A stretch of DNA of 64,000 nt from Pyrenochaeta sp. MPI-SDFR-AT-0127 (Eukaryota > Ascomycota > Dothideomycetes > Pleosporales > Cucurbitariaceae). Both the position numbers and the translations under genes were made by a program. Below the pieces are notes generated by a model. It was given only the letters and a program-made list of their open reading frames with translations, was not told the origin of the DNA and searched no databases. The stretch spans positions 49,265 to 113,264 of the forward strand of contig JAGTJM010000089.1 of assembly GCA_020747015.1 (NCBI GenBank), written 5' to 3'. This document shows positions 10,583-22,139 of the stretch, in pieces. The number at the start of each line of letters is the position of its first letter. Positions within the stretch are counted from its first letter, which is position 1.

Positions 10583-13500
10583 TGGACATCGTTCGTGTAA
10601 ACGATCAGTAAACGATAATCGATCGTTTGACTATCGTTAGCTTTATTGTTGTTCTTATTTACAGATGCGTCGCGAAAGCGGGGAAGCGGAGAAGTCAATA
10701 GATGAGATTATGAACGTGTCAATACAGTTTTACTGCAAATTCGTTCCATTTCTCTTATTACTCCTTTATTAACTGCCAGCATGAGCTTAAAGAATCGTCG
10801 AAAGCGATTAGCTACTCATCTTGACGATACTGGGCCGCAACAACGTCGTAGTAATCGATTATCGCAACTTATTATCCAGGATAAGGACTCTCCTGTCTAG
10901 CAAAGGTTTAATCTTAACGATACTAACGACGACGAGCTTTTAGAAGTTATCGCAGATCCCTCTATACGTACTGAGTTACAGCGTACCAACGATGACTCAA
11001 TCTGGCTACCAGAAAGTCAGCCTGACGAGCCAGCCACCGCTCTAAAGTTTGACTATAGTTGGGTTGATTAGGAGCGTATCTTAAGCTTTGCAACGCCTCT
11101 TAGTGATGTTAAAGTCACCTAGTGGGTGTGGAAATATAGGGTTCTTATAGAGTAGAAAGATCGAATGACTAAGGCGAGATTCTGGTTATGCAAGCCGTGT
11201 TACCTAAATGGGAAGGAGATTACTTATAACGTAACGAGAGGTGTCTAAAGCGTACGCAAGCACATAGCTTAGTACTACCTAAAGCTTACAGAAGACGAGA
11301 GCCTAGAGGACTTTAAGCTTACTAACTAGTTTCGTTCGTATGGCCTTAGCCTATCTTAAAGCGATTATTAACGCATTATTACTTAATTAATCTGAAATAC
11401 CGACTTTAAGAGGGTTAACCAAGCTCTAAGGAGGTAGGTAGTGAGGCGTAGGATCCTATTTCAGCGTGTTGATAACCCTAAATTCCTTAAATTTCTGGCC
11501 ACGTTGCAACTATTAGTTTAAACCCTAAGGGCTATAAATAATAGGCGTATAATTGCCCGGCGAGTGCTTAAAGATCTAAAATACTATTAGCGTAAGATAA
11601 TACAGCTTTTATAGTAAGCTCTAGGCATAATCCACCTTATATTTAACTTATAGACGTCACTAAACTTACACGCAGTTAATAGAGTAATTGCTCACTTCGC
11701 TAACTATAAGGGTACTAACTGTAAGCTTCTACTAGGCCTCTCACCGTTTTATAACTCCTATAAGGGTGTTAATATCGCCCAGGACGTGTATCGAATTGCT
11801 AAGATATATAGAATTGTAGGCAAGCCTGGCTGCTTTATCCTTAATAATGCTAGGAATAATAATACAGCTATTAACGCGTTAGTAAAGCTTCTTAATATTT
11901 AAGAGGCTTCGTAGGCTCACCAGCGGCGATTACGTTGTACGGGCTACGTTATTAACTTAGTAGCGAGATCCCTCTTATTCGGCGATTGAAAGGATATATA
12001 CGAGGCCGAGAACTAGCTACTAAAGGATTCCCGCGATGAAGTAATACTCTAGCAGTGCTAAAGACCTATTAGAAAGATTTATAATATTATATAATAGGTG
12101 CGTAAGAGCCCTTAGAGGCACGAGAGATAGCTAAAAGTTTATAAGCGTAAGCGCAAGAAAAAGCTTATAAAGCCTTACCGCTTAGAGTTTTTATAGAACT
12201 AGCAGACGCGGTGGAACAGCATTTATCTTATAATTAATCGCGCAGTAGAACTTATAGCCGAGGTTAACACATTCATCGACGACGAGAGTAACCGCTACTC
12301 TATAGCAGTTAGCAGCGGCAAGCGCGTTTAAAAAGGTAAAGACTTACTATTATTGTATATATTTAAAAATCGCTTCACACACGACGATTAGGGCGTACGG
12401 CAAACTTTTTAAGGCCTCCTCCAGCCACTCTTTAAAGTAATAATAGCTCTGCAAGGCGACGCCAGCGCTGGCGATTTTATAGGAGTTGGCTACGTCTTAC
12501 CTACGCTTAAATATATCCTCAGTCGTCTTAACGATACTAAGGCTGAGTGCGCTAGTCGCGATACGAGGATACACGTATTGCTCGAACATAGATAGGCGAA
12601 GGCAGATGAGTACTATTATCTTATAGATCACTTACCAGCACTAGCAGCCGCTATTATACTCGACCCACGCCGCAAGTAGCACTTTATTAACCGGTAATAG
12701 AAGCAGTAAATAGGTAGAGCTTAGCTAAAGACCGCGAAGTAACCAGTAAGAGATCTATAGCAGCGCGAGTATAAAGACTTACCAGGTGAACTTGAAGCCA
12801 TATTAACAAGATTACTAAGTAAAAAACCACCTATATTACGTGCACTAAGAACCTACCTCGCTACTACTATTAATAAGGATAATCCTATTATTGCTACGAC
12901 TGCGGATAAGTACGATAGGTAGATAGGCAAGCCGCGAGTACGCAGTGTTAATCCTATCAAGTACTAGCATTCCGCTGAGGTTCGTGGCCGTTATCCTCGC
13001 CTCGCCCGAATAACGATTGATATCCTCCCTATCCCACCTATAAGTGATGAGCCAGAGAGGGTCTTCTCCCTTGCTAGTATCCTCCTTGATAAGCGGCGTC
13101 AAAGTATAAGTGTAGAGGTAATAGAGGCAAGCGAACTGCTTGCAAACTAGGATACGCAAGGACTTATTACACTAGGGTCGCCAGCAGGCTTAGGCGACGA
13201 TAAGAATAACCGCGAAGTGGAGGATAAGGAGGGTGGCGAGCAGCTAACACCGAGTGCGACGCAGCTAAGCTTCCCGAGTACCCCGGCAGTAGGGGAGCTA
13301 GCTAATAGTCGTTTCTCAACACTAGAACTGTAGTGATAGTTAGCAGCGATTACGAGCTCTGATTTTTCTTTTAAATAAACCGAGCAATTTTAATATATAG
13401 GTGTTAATAGGATAGGAAATCCTATTTAAGAGAGCTTGGCTAAAGATTGTATAGTATAGCCTGTGCGCTGCCTATACAACTTTCCTAAAACAGGAATTAG

Positions 13501-13644
13501 GAATAGCTGAGATTTACGAGATTCTCACAGTTTCTATAGTAAATACCTAGGCAGTCAGAATAAGAATCAGTTCTTGGCCATAAACGTCGTTCGGACGATG
13601 AACGATCATTCAAAACGATCGTTTGGGGAAACGAACGATGTCCA
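10583..13644 (+). mobile_element. hAT transposon, decayed
   Basis: The ends carry a perfect 14-bp inverted repeat, TGGACATCGTTCGT at 10583-10596 and its complement at 13631-13644. Just inside both ends sits a palindromic ACGATCGTTT-type motif (10617-10628 and 13612-13624), in keeping with a subterminal binding site. The interior encodes one hAT transposase reading frame. I could not match an 8-bp target duplication outside the 14-bp repeat, so the outer boundary could be a few bases off or the duplication has mutated. Confidence 0.75.
10781..13333 (+). pseudogene. hAT transposase, one frame with many TAG stops
   Basis: From ATG 10781 (MSLKNRRKR) to TAG 13331-13333 the same frame stays readable for 851 codons with no indel. 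It contains the N-terminal KARFWLCKPCYLNGKEITYNVTRG zinc-finger region (BED-like, in pieces) near 11170-11250 and a C-terminal dimerisation block RGRYPRLARITIDILPIPPIS, EPERVFSLAS near 12985-13075. Dozens of in-frame TAG codons interrupt it, at least seven in the first 190 codons, each standing where Trp or Gln would fit (NPIKY-stop-HSAEV). That is the pattern of CpA-to-TpA RIP on both strands. The gene is non-functional. Confidence 0.85.
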
Positions 13645-13914
13645 AGTCCGTTGAACTAAGACGAATCCTTAAGGAGGTATCTAGGCTTCGAATGAGAGAG
13701 TATATCTATAGACACGTGATCGGCCCGTTACCGTACCGGGCTGCGCCCGGTATGCGGCCGTGGATGGGTTTACTCGTGACAGAAAACGAGCACCGAGGTA
13801 CAGAGCTTTCAAGGAGCGTTGGACTGTCCGATACCAAATATGGTAATTCGAGTGTTACTTAGACGAGCAGATACGGGCAGAGTGCTACTGTAAGAGTGAT
13901 ATTGCGGCAAAGGT
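13645..13914. other. gap between hAT end and adenylation gene
   Basis: It holds a 7-bp-stem hairpin (TACCGGG, loop CTGCG, CCCGGTA) at 13734-13752. If the neighbouring gene once had a carrier (thiolation) domain it should be here, but no such sequence is readable. Confidence 0.35.
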
Positions 13915-15847
13915 TCATCCTGCTGACAGCGCCTCGGTGCGAAACAGTTCCTTCAATCCTCCGCGTGCGATTGAAGCATATAGCTCATCAATCTCTTTGG
14001 CATAAAGGCGAACCGTTGCTTTCCTCTGCACAGCGCCATTCAAGCTGATTGCAAACGGCTTGTCCTTCTTCGCAAAGATGGCGTATCGGCGTTCGACTTG
14101 GCTATACGTCTCGACCACATTGTTAGCCCGAATAACTTGGGGCCAAATCGAATCCAAGAGGTTTCTTAGCACCAATGGGTCCTCAGTACAGTATTCTGGG
14201 AGGAGCTCGATGATGATAGCTGGCTTGTCTCTGCCGGTCCCGACAACGATCGCATACTGCACCTTGGGGTGCGATGCAATCGTCCCTTCATGGACCGTTG
14301 GGTTGAACTTCCACCCATTTCTGAACACGATGATGTCATCTTTGCGGCTTGTATGCTTCCAGTGATGAGGTTTGCTCGGATGTGGGGAATAAAGATCCTG
14401 CATTGGGAACTCCTGAATTTGCGGGTAGGCTTTGAAGATGCCCTGATAGTCTGCGTACGCTGGATCCCTTACGTAGACGAGTTCAAAAAGATCAGCCACG
14501 GGCCGCATCTCGATACCGTTGAATTTGGGATTGATGCAGATATATGACCAATCTTCTCGGTCCGTTCGGTGCTGTACAATGGTGTTGGTCTCAGTGCTTC
14601 CCATCAGTGTGTATAGCGTTGTATGTTGAGAGATCGCGTCTCCTGCCTCCTGTGAAATTGATCCTGCAGGAGATCAGCATATGTTTCTTTTTAGATCATG
14701 TTGCATATATACCTCCAACATAGCCGAAGAACTTTAATTTGTTCAACTTTGCCAGAATATCTGGCCTTCTTGCCGTCTCTTCGAGCATCGATGGCAAGCC
14801 GCTAGCAGCATCAATATCGGCATATTCAAGCATGTCATTGAAGATGTCTGCTGTAGCTGGATAAGGCGGTCCTATCACGACCGTTGTGTTGTTGAAGCAC
14901 GTTTCCATAATGCCCGCGCCAAGGCCTAACCCATTGAACACTGGCCAACCACAGTAATTCCGCTTCCTGGCATCAAAGTCTGATACCCACAGGGCGGGTC
15001 GCCCGTCGAATATTGGGACATTATGGTGGCTATCTGTTGTACTCATCGCCCAATGCGTCCATACAACAGGTTTTGGCATGCCTGTAGACCCTGATGTATG
15101 CACGATGAAGCAGGGGTTGTGTTTGGCCTCGTCGAATGTTTTGTTGTATGCATACGGTTCGCATAGTGATCCGCTCAGCAACCATTCCAGTTCAGGCAAG
15201 CAGACGCTCTCCATCCGATTTTTTTCGAGGATGCCAGAAACTGGGTAATCAGCGGTGTGAAGGAGAATCGCGCAGTCTGTTTGCCTAATTAATTCGGTGT
15301 GTGCAGCTAAGCTGTTATGATACGAGCTGAAAAGGGCCTTTTAAACCAGGTCAGCAACTGCATAATCATACACTGTACAGGCGGAAGACACCCATACCTT
15401 GTAGCCAGTTTTGATTCTGCGTTATCGCTGTTAGCAGTAGATCCTTGCTGCCGTGATTCTCACATAGAAATGGTCGAGGAGCGAACGTACAATGCTACCA
15501 GAACGATAAATGCGCGTAAATCTGGGAACCCTAGGTACATCACCGCATCGAAGGAGGTACTTCGGCCAATCTCTTTGGAAATGAAGTGCGCGGTTTTGTT
15601 GATCGCATTGGCGTACTACAAAGATGAGCATGTTGATGCCCAACGCAAATATTGTGCCCAAGGAATCCCTTACTGTTCGCCAGCTGATATCGCGGAACCC
15701 ATTCTGCAAGACTTCGGAGCGTGGGATCGAGAAACACGCACGATCTGGTTGGGTTCTCGCATTGTTGTCGATGATTGTAGGTATTAGACGTTTCCCGTAT
15801 TGTGGTACATCGGCCGAAGAATTCAGCACAGTATCCCAGAAGGCCAT
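13915..15847 (-). CDS. NRPS-like AMP-binding (adenylation) protein, 563 aa
   Basis: Adenylate-forming enzyme of the fungal NRPS-like class. Hand-built exons: 15674-15847, 15491-15615, 15398-15416, 14713-15337, 13915-14663; they sum to 1692 nt with no internal stop. The start at 15847 (MAFWDTVLNS) was chosen because the upstream extension lacks ATG. Visible motifs are RLIPTIIDNNARTQPDR, YLGFPDLRAFIVL, HNSLAAHTELIRQTDC, the A3 signature HTSGSTGMPKP near residue 155, YTLMGSTETNT and the hinge/A8 region DDIIVFRNGWKFNPT. The protein ends at FRTEALSAG, just where a carrier domain would begin, so it is either a stand-alone adenylation enzyme or 3'-truncated; a hAT element ends 270 bp downstream. Family usually activates aryl or 2-oxo acids as AMP esters. 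Exon 3 is only 19 nt. Confidence 0.8.
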
Positions 15848-16119
15848 GAGGAAGAGCGGAAACAATTTAAACAATGGTGGTCAGAAGAAAGGTCCCGGAA
15901 GGATTGAAGTGGCGTTAATGTAGCCGATCTACTGAATCTCAAACATCGTACCTGTCGCTGGTACTCTGTGCGACCATCCCGGGACACCACCGACTCTAAG
16001 CCCGAGGCGGTCATTTGAGCTGTGTCAGTTGTCAGAGCGACTGACGATGCAGTGGGTGATTCACAGTGGACTCCAGTGACCGAGGGATTCGATCTGGAGG
16101 TGTGGCTGAACAACCTGGA
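15848..16119. other. intergenic, no gene seen
   Basis: The promoter region of the adenylation gene merges into the 3' end of the decayed pogo element. No site is recognised. Confidence 0.35.
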
Positions 16120-17736
16120 CTACACTAGCCGCATGCGGAATGGTAATATCCATAACGCTAACTGTATATGAGATAGCGACAATACTATACTAGCCGGATA
16201 TGGAATGCCAGAGCGCCCTCCACTCCGACATCGCCTGAGGTGTGAAGGATCAAAGCTAGGTGGAGACTGGCAAGGTTCAGGGTGCGACCCAAATTCTAGG
16301 GTATTGCTTAGTGTCTTTGACTCCCACGTACTGTTGTCCACAGTACGTGGTGACGGCTTGCGCAACCGCAAGTTAAGCCCTGATATCACAGCCTCTGGGT
16401 CAAATGGGACTAGGCCAGCGCCTTGAAACCCTCCTTGGATATTGCTCTCTGTAATTGCGGCGTCGAAAGCGGCTTTGAAACACGGCAAGAAATCGATTTT
16501 TGTGATATGGTTGATATGGTTGCGCATCAGGTTCTCGGCTTGGCGCCCATACGCCTGCTTCAAAGGCGCAAAACAGCCTACGTCAAGCGGCTGCAGGAGG
16601 TGTGACGAGTGTGGAGGCATGCATAGAGTGATAGTCTTATTCTCTGTGCAGTATTGCTGGAATTCGAGGGAGCTGTGGCTCTCGTGGCCGTCTATAATAA
16701 GCAAACGTACTTTGCCAACAGTACGCTTCTTTGTATGCTCGTCAGAGTGCTTCAATCACTCCAGACCAAGCTCGTTTGTTGTCCACATCTAGTGGCTGCA
16801 GGATATGGGAGGCGTGTGGAGGCACACAGAGTGATAATCTTGTTCTTCTCGCAGAGATCCTGGAAGGCGAGCGACTTGTGGCTCTCGTGGCCATCAATAA
16901 TAAGTAGCCGGTAACTACCTACTGTCCGGGCCTCTGTATGCATGCTAGATAAAGTGCTGCAGCCAGGCGATACCAAGCTCGTTAGTAGTCCAGCCGTTGT
17001 TGCTGAGACCTATACGCCAATCTTTATCCAAATCGGGTAGCCAGGACCTGTCGTGGTTCTTGGCTTTGAAGATGAAGAATGGTGGAATTGTCCAGCCCTT
17101 TGCGTTGATGCCAGCAATCAATGTCACCCACTCACGGTCGCCAGGCTGGATCCCTAGTGGTTTTAGACGTCTCTCAGACGCAGTTATCACCTTAATAGAC
17201 CCTCCAACGCCCATCTGGAAGCCAGTCTCGTCAAAATTGTAGGTATCTTCGTCTAGGGTACCGTGCTTAGCTTTAACGTTGCGTACAAGGTCAACCCAGG
17301 GGCTGATAACTGCTGGATTGCTGTATAGAACTCTCTGGTGATCTCTCTGTCAAGTCAACTGAGATTTGACCTCAGGCTTTCGACGGACAAATCTAGTAGC
17401 CCAGTTCTCTCTAACCTGGCCACCGCAGCGCGCAGCTAGCAGTTGGTTGGCCATTTCACGCACATAGCTGAGCGTAGGGGCAAAACCTCGTGCGTCAAGC
17501 TTCCTTATATATTGGACAATTGTGTCCTCTTCGTGCCTCTAAAGCTTTGATGAATTAGCCTGGATATTACGTCGTGAAGCCTTTCCGGCGCGTCGCGTTC
17601 GAAGGTTTCTTTTATTGACGTTGTAGATTGCAGCAGCGCGTCGCTGGCGTAGTGACTTGTCAGCTTTCATTGCTTGAATAGCTAGGATAATTCTGTCTTC
17701 ACGAGGGAGTGATTCAATATCAGGCTGTTGAGACAT
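16120..17736 (-). pseudogene. Fot1/pogo-like DDE transposase pseudogene with internal duplication
   Basis: ATG at 17736 (MSQQPDIESLP) opens a psq-type helix-turn-helix (RRAAAIYNV); the CENP-B-type domain and the DDE_1 domain follow in fragments: YNFDETGFQMGVGGSIKV, GDREWVTLIAGI, LLIIDGHESH, LLQPLDVGCFAPLK and FQGAGLVPFDPEAV. Nonsense codons (for example near 17353 and 16942) and frameshifts break it. The block from TTNELG through RLLIIDGHESH to LQPLDV occurs twice, at about 16800-17010 and 16580-16790, and the two copies differ in sequence. The C-terminus fades near 16120. Confidence 0.8.
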
Positions 17737-17863
17737 CGCGATAGAAGGTGTAAAGAGGTGTGGTCTTGGCAGAGGTGCGCATTTCGGTGGTGGTTCACGT
17801 TATTAGTAATACTTTAGTACTTAGGTACTACATTGCGCTTTGTGTTTGCTAAGCTAGTTATAA

Positions 17864-20044
17864 TTAACTTAGATTCGGAATTGGATCTACGCTAAAGAGC
17901 TCAGCCCAATCTGCATCTGTAAAGGCGGTGTTGCTTAGCTGTAATGTAGCGTCTAGAGCATCGAAATCCCATTGTATAATCTCCTCGGTGCTAGGATCAA
18001 GACTTTGATGCTCGACGTGCGGGGTCTGCTCCCTTGTGACAATGCGAGTGCTTCTCGCAATGAGATTCAGCACAGCCTCAGACATTTGCTGAAAAGCATT
18101 TGCGTGACGACGAACTGTATACCATTGAGCGGTGATGTGACTCAGGATGTCGCCACACATCTGCAATGCGGCAACGAAGGCATCAAGCTCCGAGCGCAAG
18201 AGGCCAGGGCCGGTTCCTTCTCGCTGTCGTTGATCAGGAATGCTCGTCGCACAGTAGAGAATACCGAAACCGCATTTCAGGGCGTCTTGCACGCAAGTCC
18301 AATTAAGTATCAAATGCCCGTCTTTTGACTGTCTCTGGTATGCAGCTAGGATGCTGTGTGCTGAGTGCATATATTGCCACAAGTCTGCAACGCTTGTCAT
18401 GTAATCTTGTGTGCCGATTGGAAGAACCAAATACGACAGTATTTTCATTCGTTCCCTGTGGAAATTGATATCCAAATACTCGTTCGTTTCGTATGCGTTT
18501 GTTGGGGTGTTTTTGACAATGCTGGAATCGTACCAGGCTTGTAGCTGGTGGTTCCAGTCTTTGGCAACCTGACTCCTGCTCGGAAAAGAAGATGCTTTCA
18601 TCGCGCTCAAGGCTGTACGTGCGTTTGTGCCTAGACGCCTCAACAAAACGTGCCTAATCAAAGTACTGACTTCGGTAAAAAGTTCGGGCTCCTCTAGGTT
18701 TCCGGCTTCCAGCTGCTCGTCATGTTGATTTATTGGCAGCTCTATTGTAATGTCCTCTTCTTGTATAGCTACCGGCCGATCGAGATTCTGGCTGCCAAAT
18801 CTGTCTGCAATATAAACCGACCAGAAAATTCTCCGGCGCAATTGCTCCCGGAGGACGTTGTTTTCCGCGCCTGTTCGGCTATGCAGGCCAAATTCGACAC
18901 AAATTCGCATAGTCTGTCTACTGATCTCCCATGTATTGGCTATGCCCACATCGTGGTGCGTGGCGAATACAAAAACCAACAGCATATTCTGAACCTGCTT
19001 ATAGGCCGGAATGTTGACAAGGAAAGCATCCTTGCCCATGGCAGTCGCATAGTGGTCGGTGGCTTTATGATCTTTGCGACGTCTAGCATTTCGCAGACAG
19101 CCGATTGCAAATATCATATGAAGCTGGAAAAGATCCTGAGACTTCTCGAGGCCGGAGTAGGGTGGGCTGTCGCTGTAAAGTCGTTCAAGCTGCTGGAACA
19201 CATCCTTCTTCCTCAAGAAAGGCATTGTGATGTGTAGCGCATTGAAGTAGGACTCGATAAGCTCAATAGCATCACCAAGACTCGGTAATGGCACAACTTG
19301 CGCGTGCATTTTTTCGATGTGTGGATTTTCTTAACCAAGGGGGACACCTAGACGGAAAACGGACTTGTCCGAGCCACGAGAAACAGCTGCAGCAACTAGC
19401 TGCCCCAGGCTACAAGAGATTAGGTAGATGTACTCGTGCACTGTGCATAATCCTTACCTAAAAACACTCCCCGATCCACTGTAAGGGGGTGATATCTTCG
19501 ATTGAGATTTCGGATTCATTGCCGGGAGTGTCATTTCTGACGGGCCCCTGGGTTCCACCTCGCGATGTTCTCTGGCAAGATATCGCAGACGCTCAACTTT
19601 TTGGTGTAGGCCATCAAGGTAACTGGCGATTGTCAGTACCTTCACAACACTGATAAGTCACGTTCTAACCTCCGTAGATAAGTTGTGCCAGATGCGGGGT
19701 CTATGGTCATACATGGCTCTTTGAGCCTCGTACAATTGCTACACGATAACGACACTCTATCACACTATGCCACAGTCAGAAGCGCGAAACTTCAACATGA
19801 ACCCACACACCTTCAACTTCTTGCCCTTACAGGAGATGCATGCGCCTTGGGTCACAGTCACTTGACTACGTGATGGTACAGATTCCAATACTGTCCGTGA
19901 CCCTGAAGGTGATGAATTCATCCTTGTTGTTGTTGTTGTTGTAGCAGACACTTCTGCATCATCTCCAAAGCAGAATTGGGTCGTATCGTCGGCTGCCGTG
20001 TTCCAGTTCCTGTTCTTGATTCTGCAATTTGAATAGCTCAGCAT
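17864..20044 (-). pseudogene. Zn2Cys6 transcription factor with one in-frame stop
   Basis: Exons 19811-20044, 19670-19764, 19458-19622 and 17864-19409 join in frame (2040 nt, 680 codons). Splicing at 19765-19810 restores a perfect binuclear zinc cluster at residues 69-96: C-X2-C-X6-C-X6-C-X2-C-X6-C (ACISCKGKKLK / CDRVSLSCSNC / TRLKEPC). A coiled-coil linker (SYLDGLHQKVERLRYL) follows, then the fungal-specific middle homology domain (SYFNALHITMPFLRKKDV, HDVGIANTWEISRQTMRICVEFGLH in parts, LRRRIFWSVYIADR). The only defect is TAA at 19331-19333, codon 191, where CAA (Gln) fits. An ATG shortly downstream (19309) could give a fragment without the zinc cluster. Probably a pathway-specific regulator of the cluster to its right. 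Confidence 0.8.
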
Positions 20045-20256
20045 CGACCCCGCTTCTGGCCACTATGCCAAGACCCGCGAACCGAACCAAGCCGAGATAT
20101 CTTGATAAGATGCGCCTGCTCCTGCATTGCTGCACCTTCTCTTCTCCGCTGTCGCAACAGCTTTCGCAAACAGGAAAGAACTCTACATTCTGGCCAATGT
20201 TCGCTCGAGTAACCACTTGCTTCTAAGATAATCCTTCCTGTTCCCATAGTGATAGT
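20045..20256. promoter_or_regulatory. bidirectional promoter of the two Zn2Cys6 genes
   Basis: 212 bp between divergent start codons at 20044 and 20257. No CGG-N5-CCG site of the type seen at the enzyme genes occurs here. The TATA-like motifs are weak. Confidence 0.4.
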
Positions 20257-22070
20257 ATGGCCCAAATGGACGTCTCACGTGCCAGCCATGCTTGTTTACG
20301 GTGTAGAAGACCGAAAAAGAAGGTCGCAGAACCCATGTGAGACTTTTCGTGACTATGACGGGCGCTCACATGAGTTAGTGCGATCGCGGGGTGCCGAAGT
20401 GCTCTTACTGTCGAAAAACAACGCAATCTGCAGCAGAGAGAATACCGCACTGGAGTCACAGATTCTGATCCAGTATGTGAACATTAAACTTGAACGTCGT
20501 TCGCTCATCTAGCATAGGTCCGTTGCGGAATTAGAAGCTGAAGTCGTCGAGCTCGAGGGACATCTAAACGGATTTTCTGCGATTACGGCTGATCCAAATA
20601 ATAGTGGCAACTTGACGACCAGTGGACGAACCGAAGAGAGACGAGCCACAACCATAAATACCGAGGACAACCCTCACCATGAGATACACACCACATCTCC
20701 GACACTAGGAGTATTGGCGGAGCTCAACACTGCGACAATCTATGACTACGACACCTACAATTTCAAGCGGATGCTCAACAGGGCACTTGCTCTTGAAAAC
20801 AACGCCCCCGATATACAACCAACAAAGCGCCTTCACCCGCCCGTTTGCGCTCAGGAGTGGCCACACCAAGATCTTGTCTGCACACTACCTTTCACGTTTC
20901 ATGCAACACGTCCATCCAACATTTCCCATACTCAGTGGAGAGCTTGTAGCCAGGTTCCAACACGCCATTGATGAGGAAAACGAAATCCAATCGGATGAGA
21001 TGTGTATTCTCTACATGGCACTTGCGATAGGAGCAATCTTCCCGTCAGTCGATTCTGTAACGGATGCGAGAGTGGCGTGTGAACTATGGTCAGTCGTGTC
21101 AAGAGCCGAGACCGTCAATGAAGAGTCTATCAACATGATACGCCTGCTAATTTTGCTGGTTCTATTTTCGCTACTACAAGACGGTTTTGGAAGCTCCTGG
21201 CATCTTGAAGAGCTGGCTGTTCGTACATGCATTATATTAGGTATGTATAGAAACGTGCCAGAACGCCCTCTGAATACTGAGCGCTCATCCATTTTCTGGA
21301 CTGTATATCTCCTGGATCGCTGGATCAGTTATTCACTGGGACTGCCAGTATCGATAGGGAATGATGAAATCGATCCACCAGAGCTGCAGCCCGTGCCCGC
21401 TGAGGATTGCCCGACGAACACTACTAGGGCGCTGTAGCATTTCGCATATAATGCTTGCGCCGCGCCCGAATAATGGATTGGGCCTCCACTAAATTCGGCG
21501 TGTGAAGGGCAACCTCTACATTCGATTGACTCGAACAATTATAAGTTGTTGCCGACCATCATCTTCCAGGATTTGCACATAGCGCGTGCAGCTCATTTAC
21601 TTGACACAGGATATCAAGATCGATCTACGCACGAAATCGACCAAGCTGCTGTTGGGCACTTATCTCACGTGGAAATCAGCATCAAAAATGGCAGTGCGTT
21701 ACCCTGGACGTTGGGTTACACAACTTTCGTCTCCGTCTTGATCAGACTGGTGGCAATTGGCAAGATGCCTAAATACGGTGTCTTGTCAAAACAATGTGCG
21801 CCCGACTCCGGCTATTTGCTTCGGGCGCTTGACGCTCTACAACGGCTCAGCCGCAGCTTCGATTGCCTTAAACCTTATAGCGAGCTTGTGGAACACCTGC
21901 ACCGCTTCTGCACTGGCACGCTCTCGGTAAGAACATCGGAAACCTATAGATTGCGCAATAATGACATCTTAAAGGACTCTACTGCGATCCCTCCAGGACT
22001 GACACATCGTTCAGGAGTCTTTCCACTAGTACTCCGTGCTCTACATTCGATTGAGCTTCCTTGGTTTTGA
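20257..22070 (+). pseudogene. second Zn2Cys6 transcription factor, broken
   Basis: ATG 20257 (MAQMDVSRASHACLRCRRPKKK) and an intron at 20323-20378 lead into CDRGVPKCSYCRKTTQS, giving five of the six cysteines of a zinc cluster. The sixth (CSRENTALESQ) lies one base out of frame, near 20432. After a stop near 20510 come linker and middle-homology segments: HPTFPILSGELVARF, MALAIGAIFPSVDS, SSWHLEELAVRTCIILGMYRN (in parts), SSIFWTVYLLDRWISYSLGLP. Another stop at 21435 precedes a 174-codon C-terminal frame (21546-22070). Several frameshifts make it non-functional. It is divergent from the first regulator. Confidence 0.75.
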
Positions 22071-22139
22071 CATTGCACTCCGATCAGCCTATAGGTCAAA
22101 GATTTTACCAGGATTCCTGCACTTGTTAGAGAGTCTATC

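Noticed and set aside
13734..13752. GC-rich hairpin after the adenylation gene
   Set aside because: Single copy and no T-run or conserved context; Pol II genes do not use hairpin terminators.
20323..20520. A second short intron to remove the stop near 20510 in the second regulator
   Set aside because: The candidate GT...AG is only 17 bp and the frame is already shifted at the sixth cysteine.
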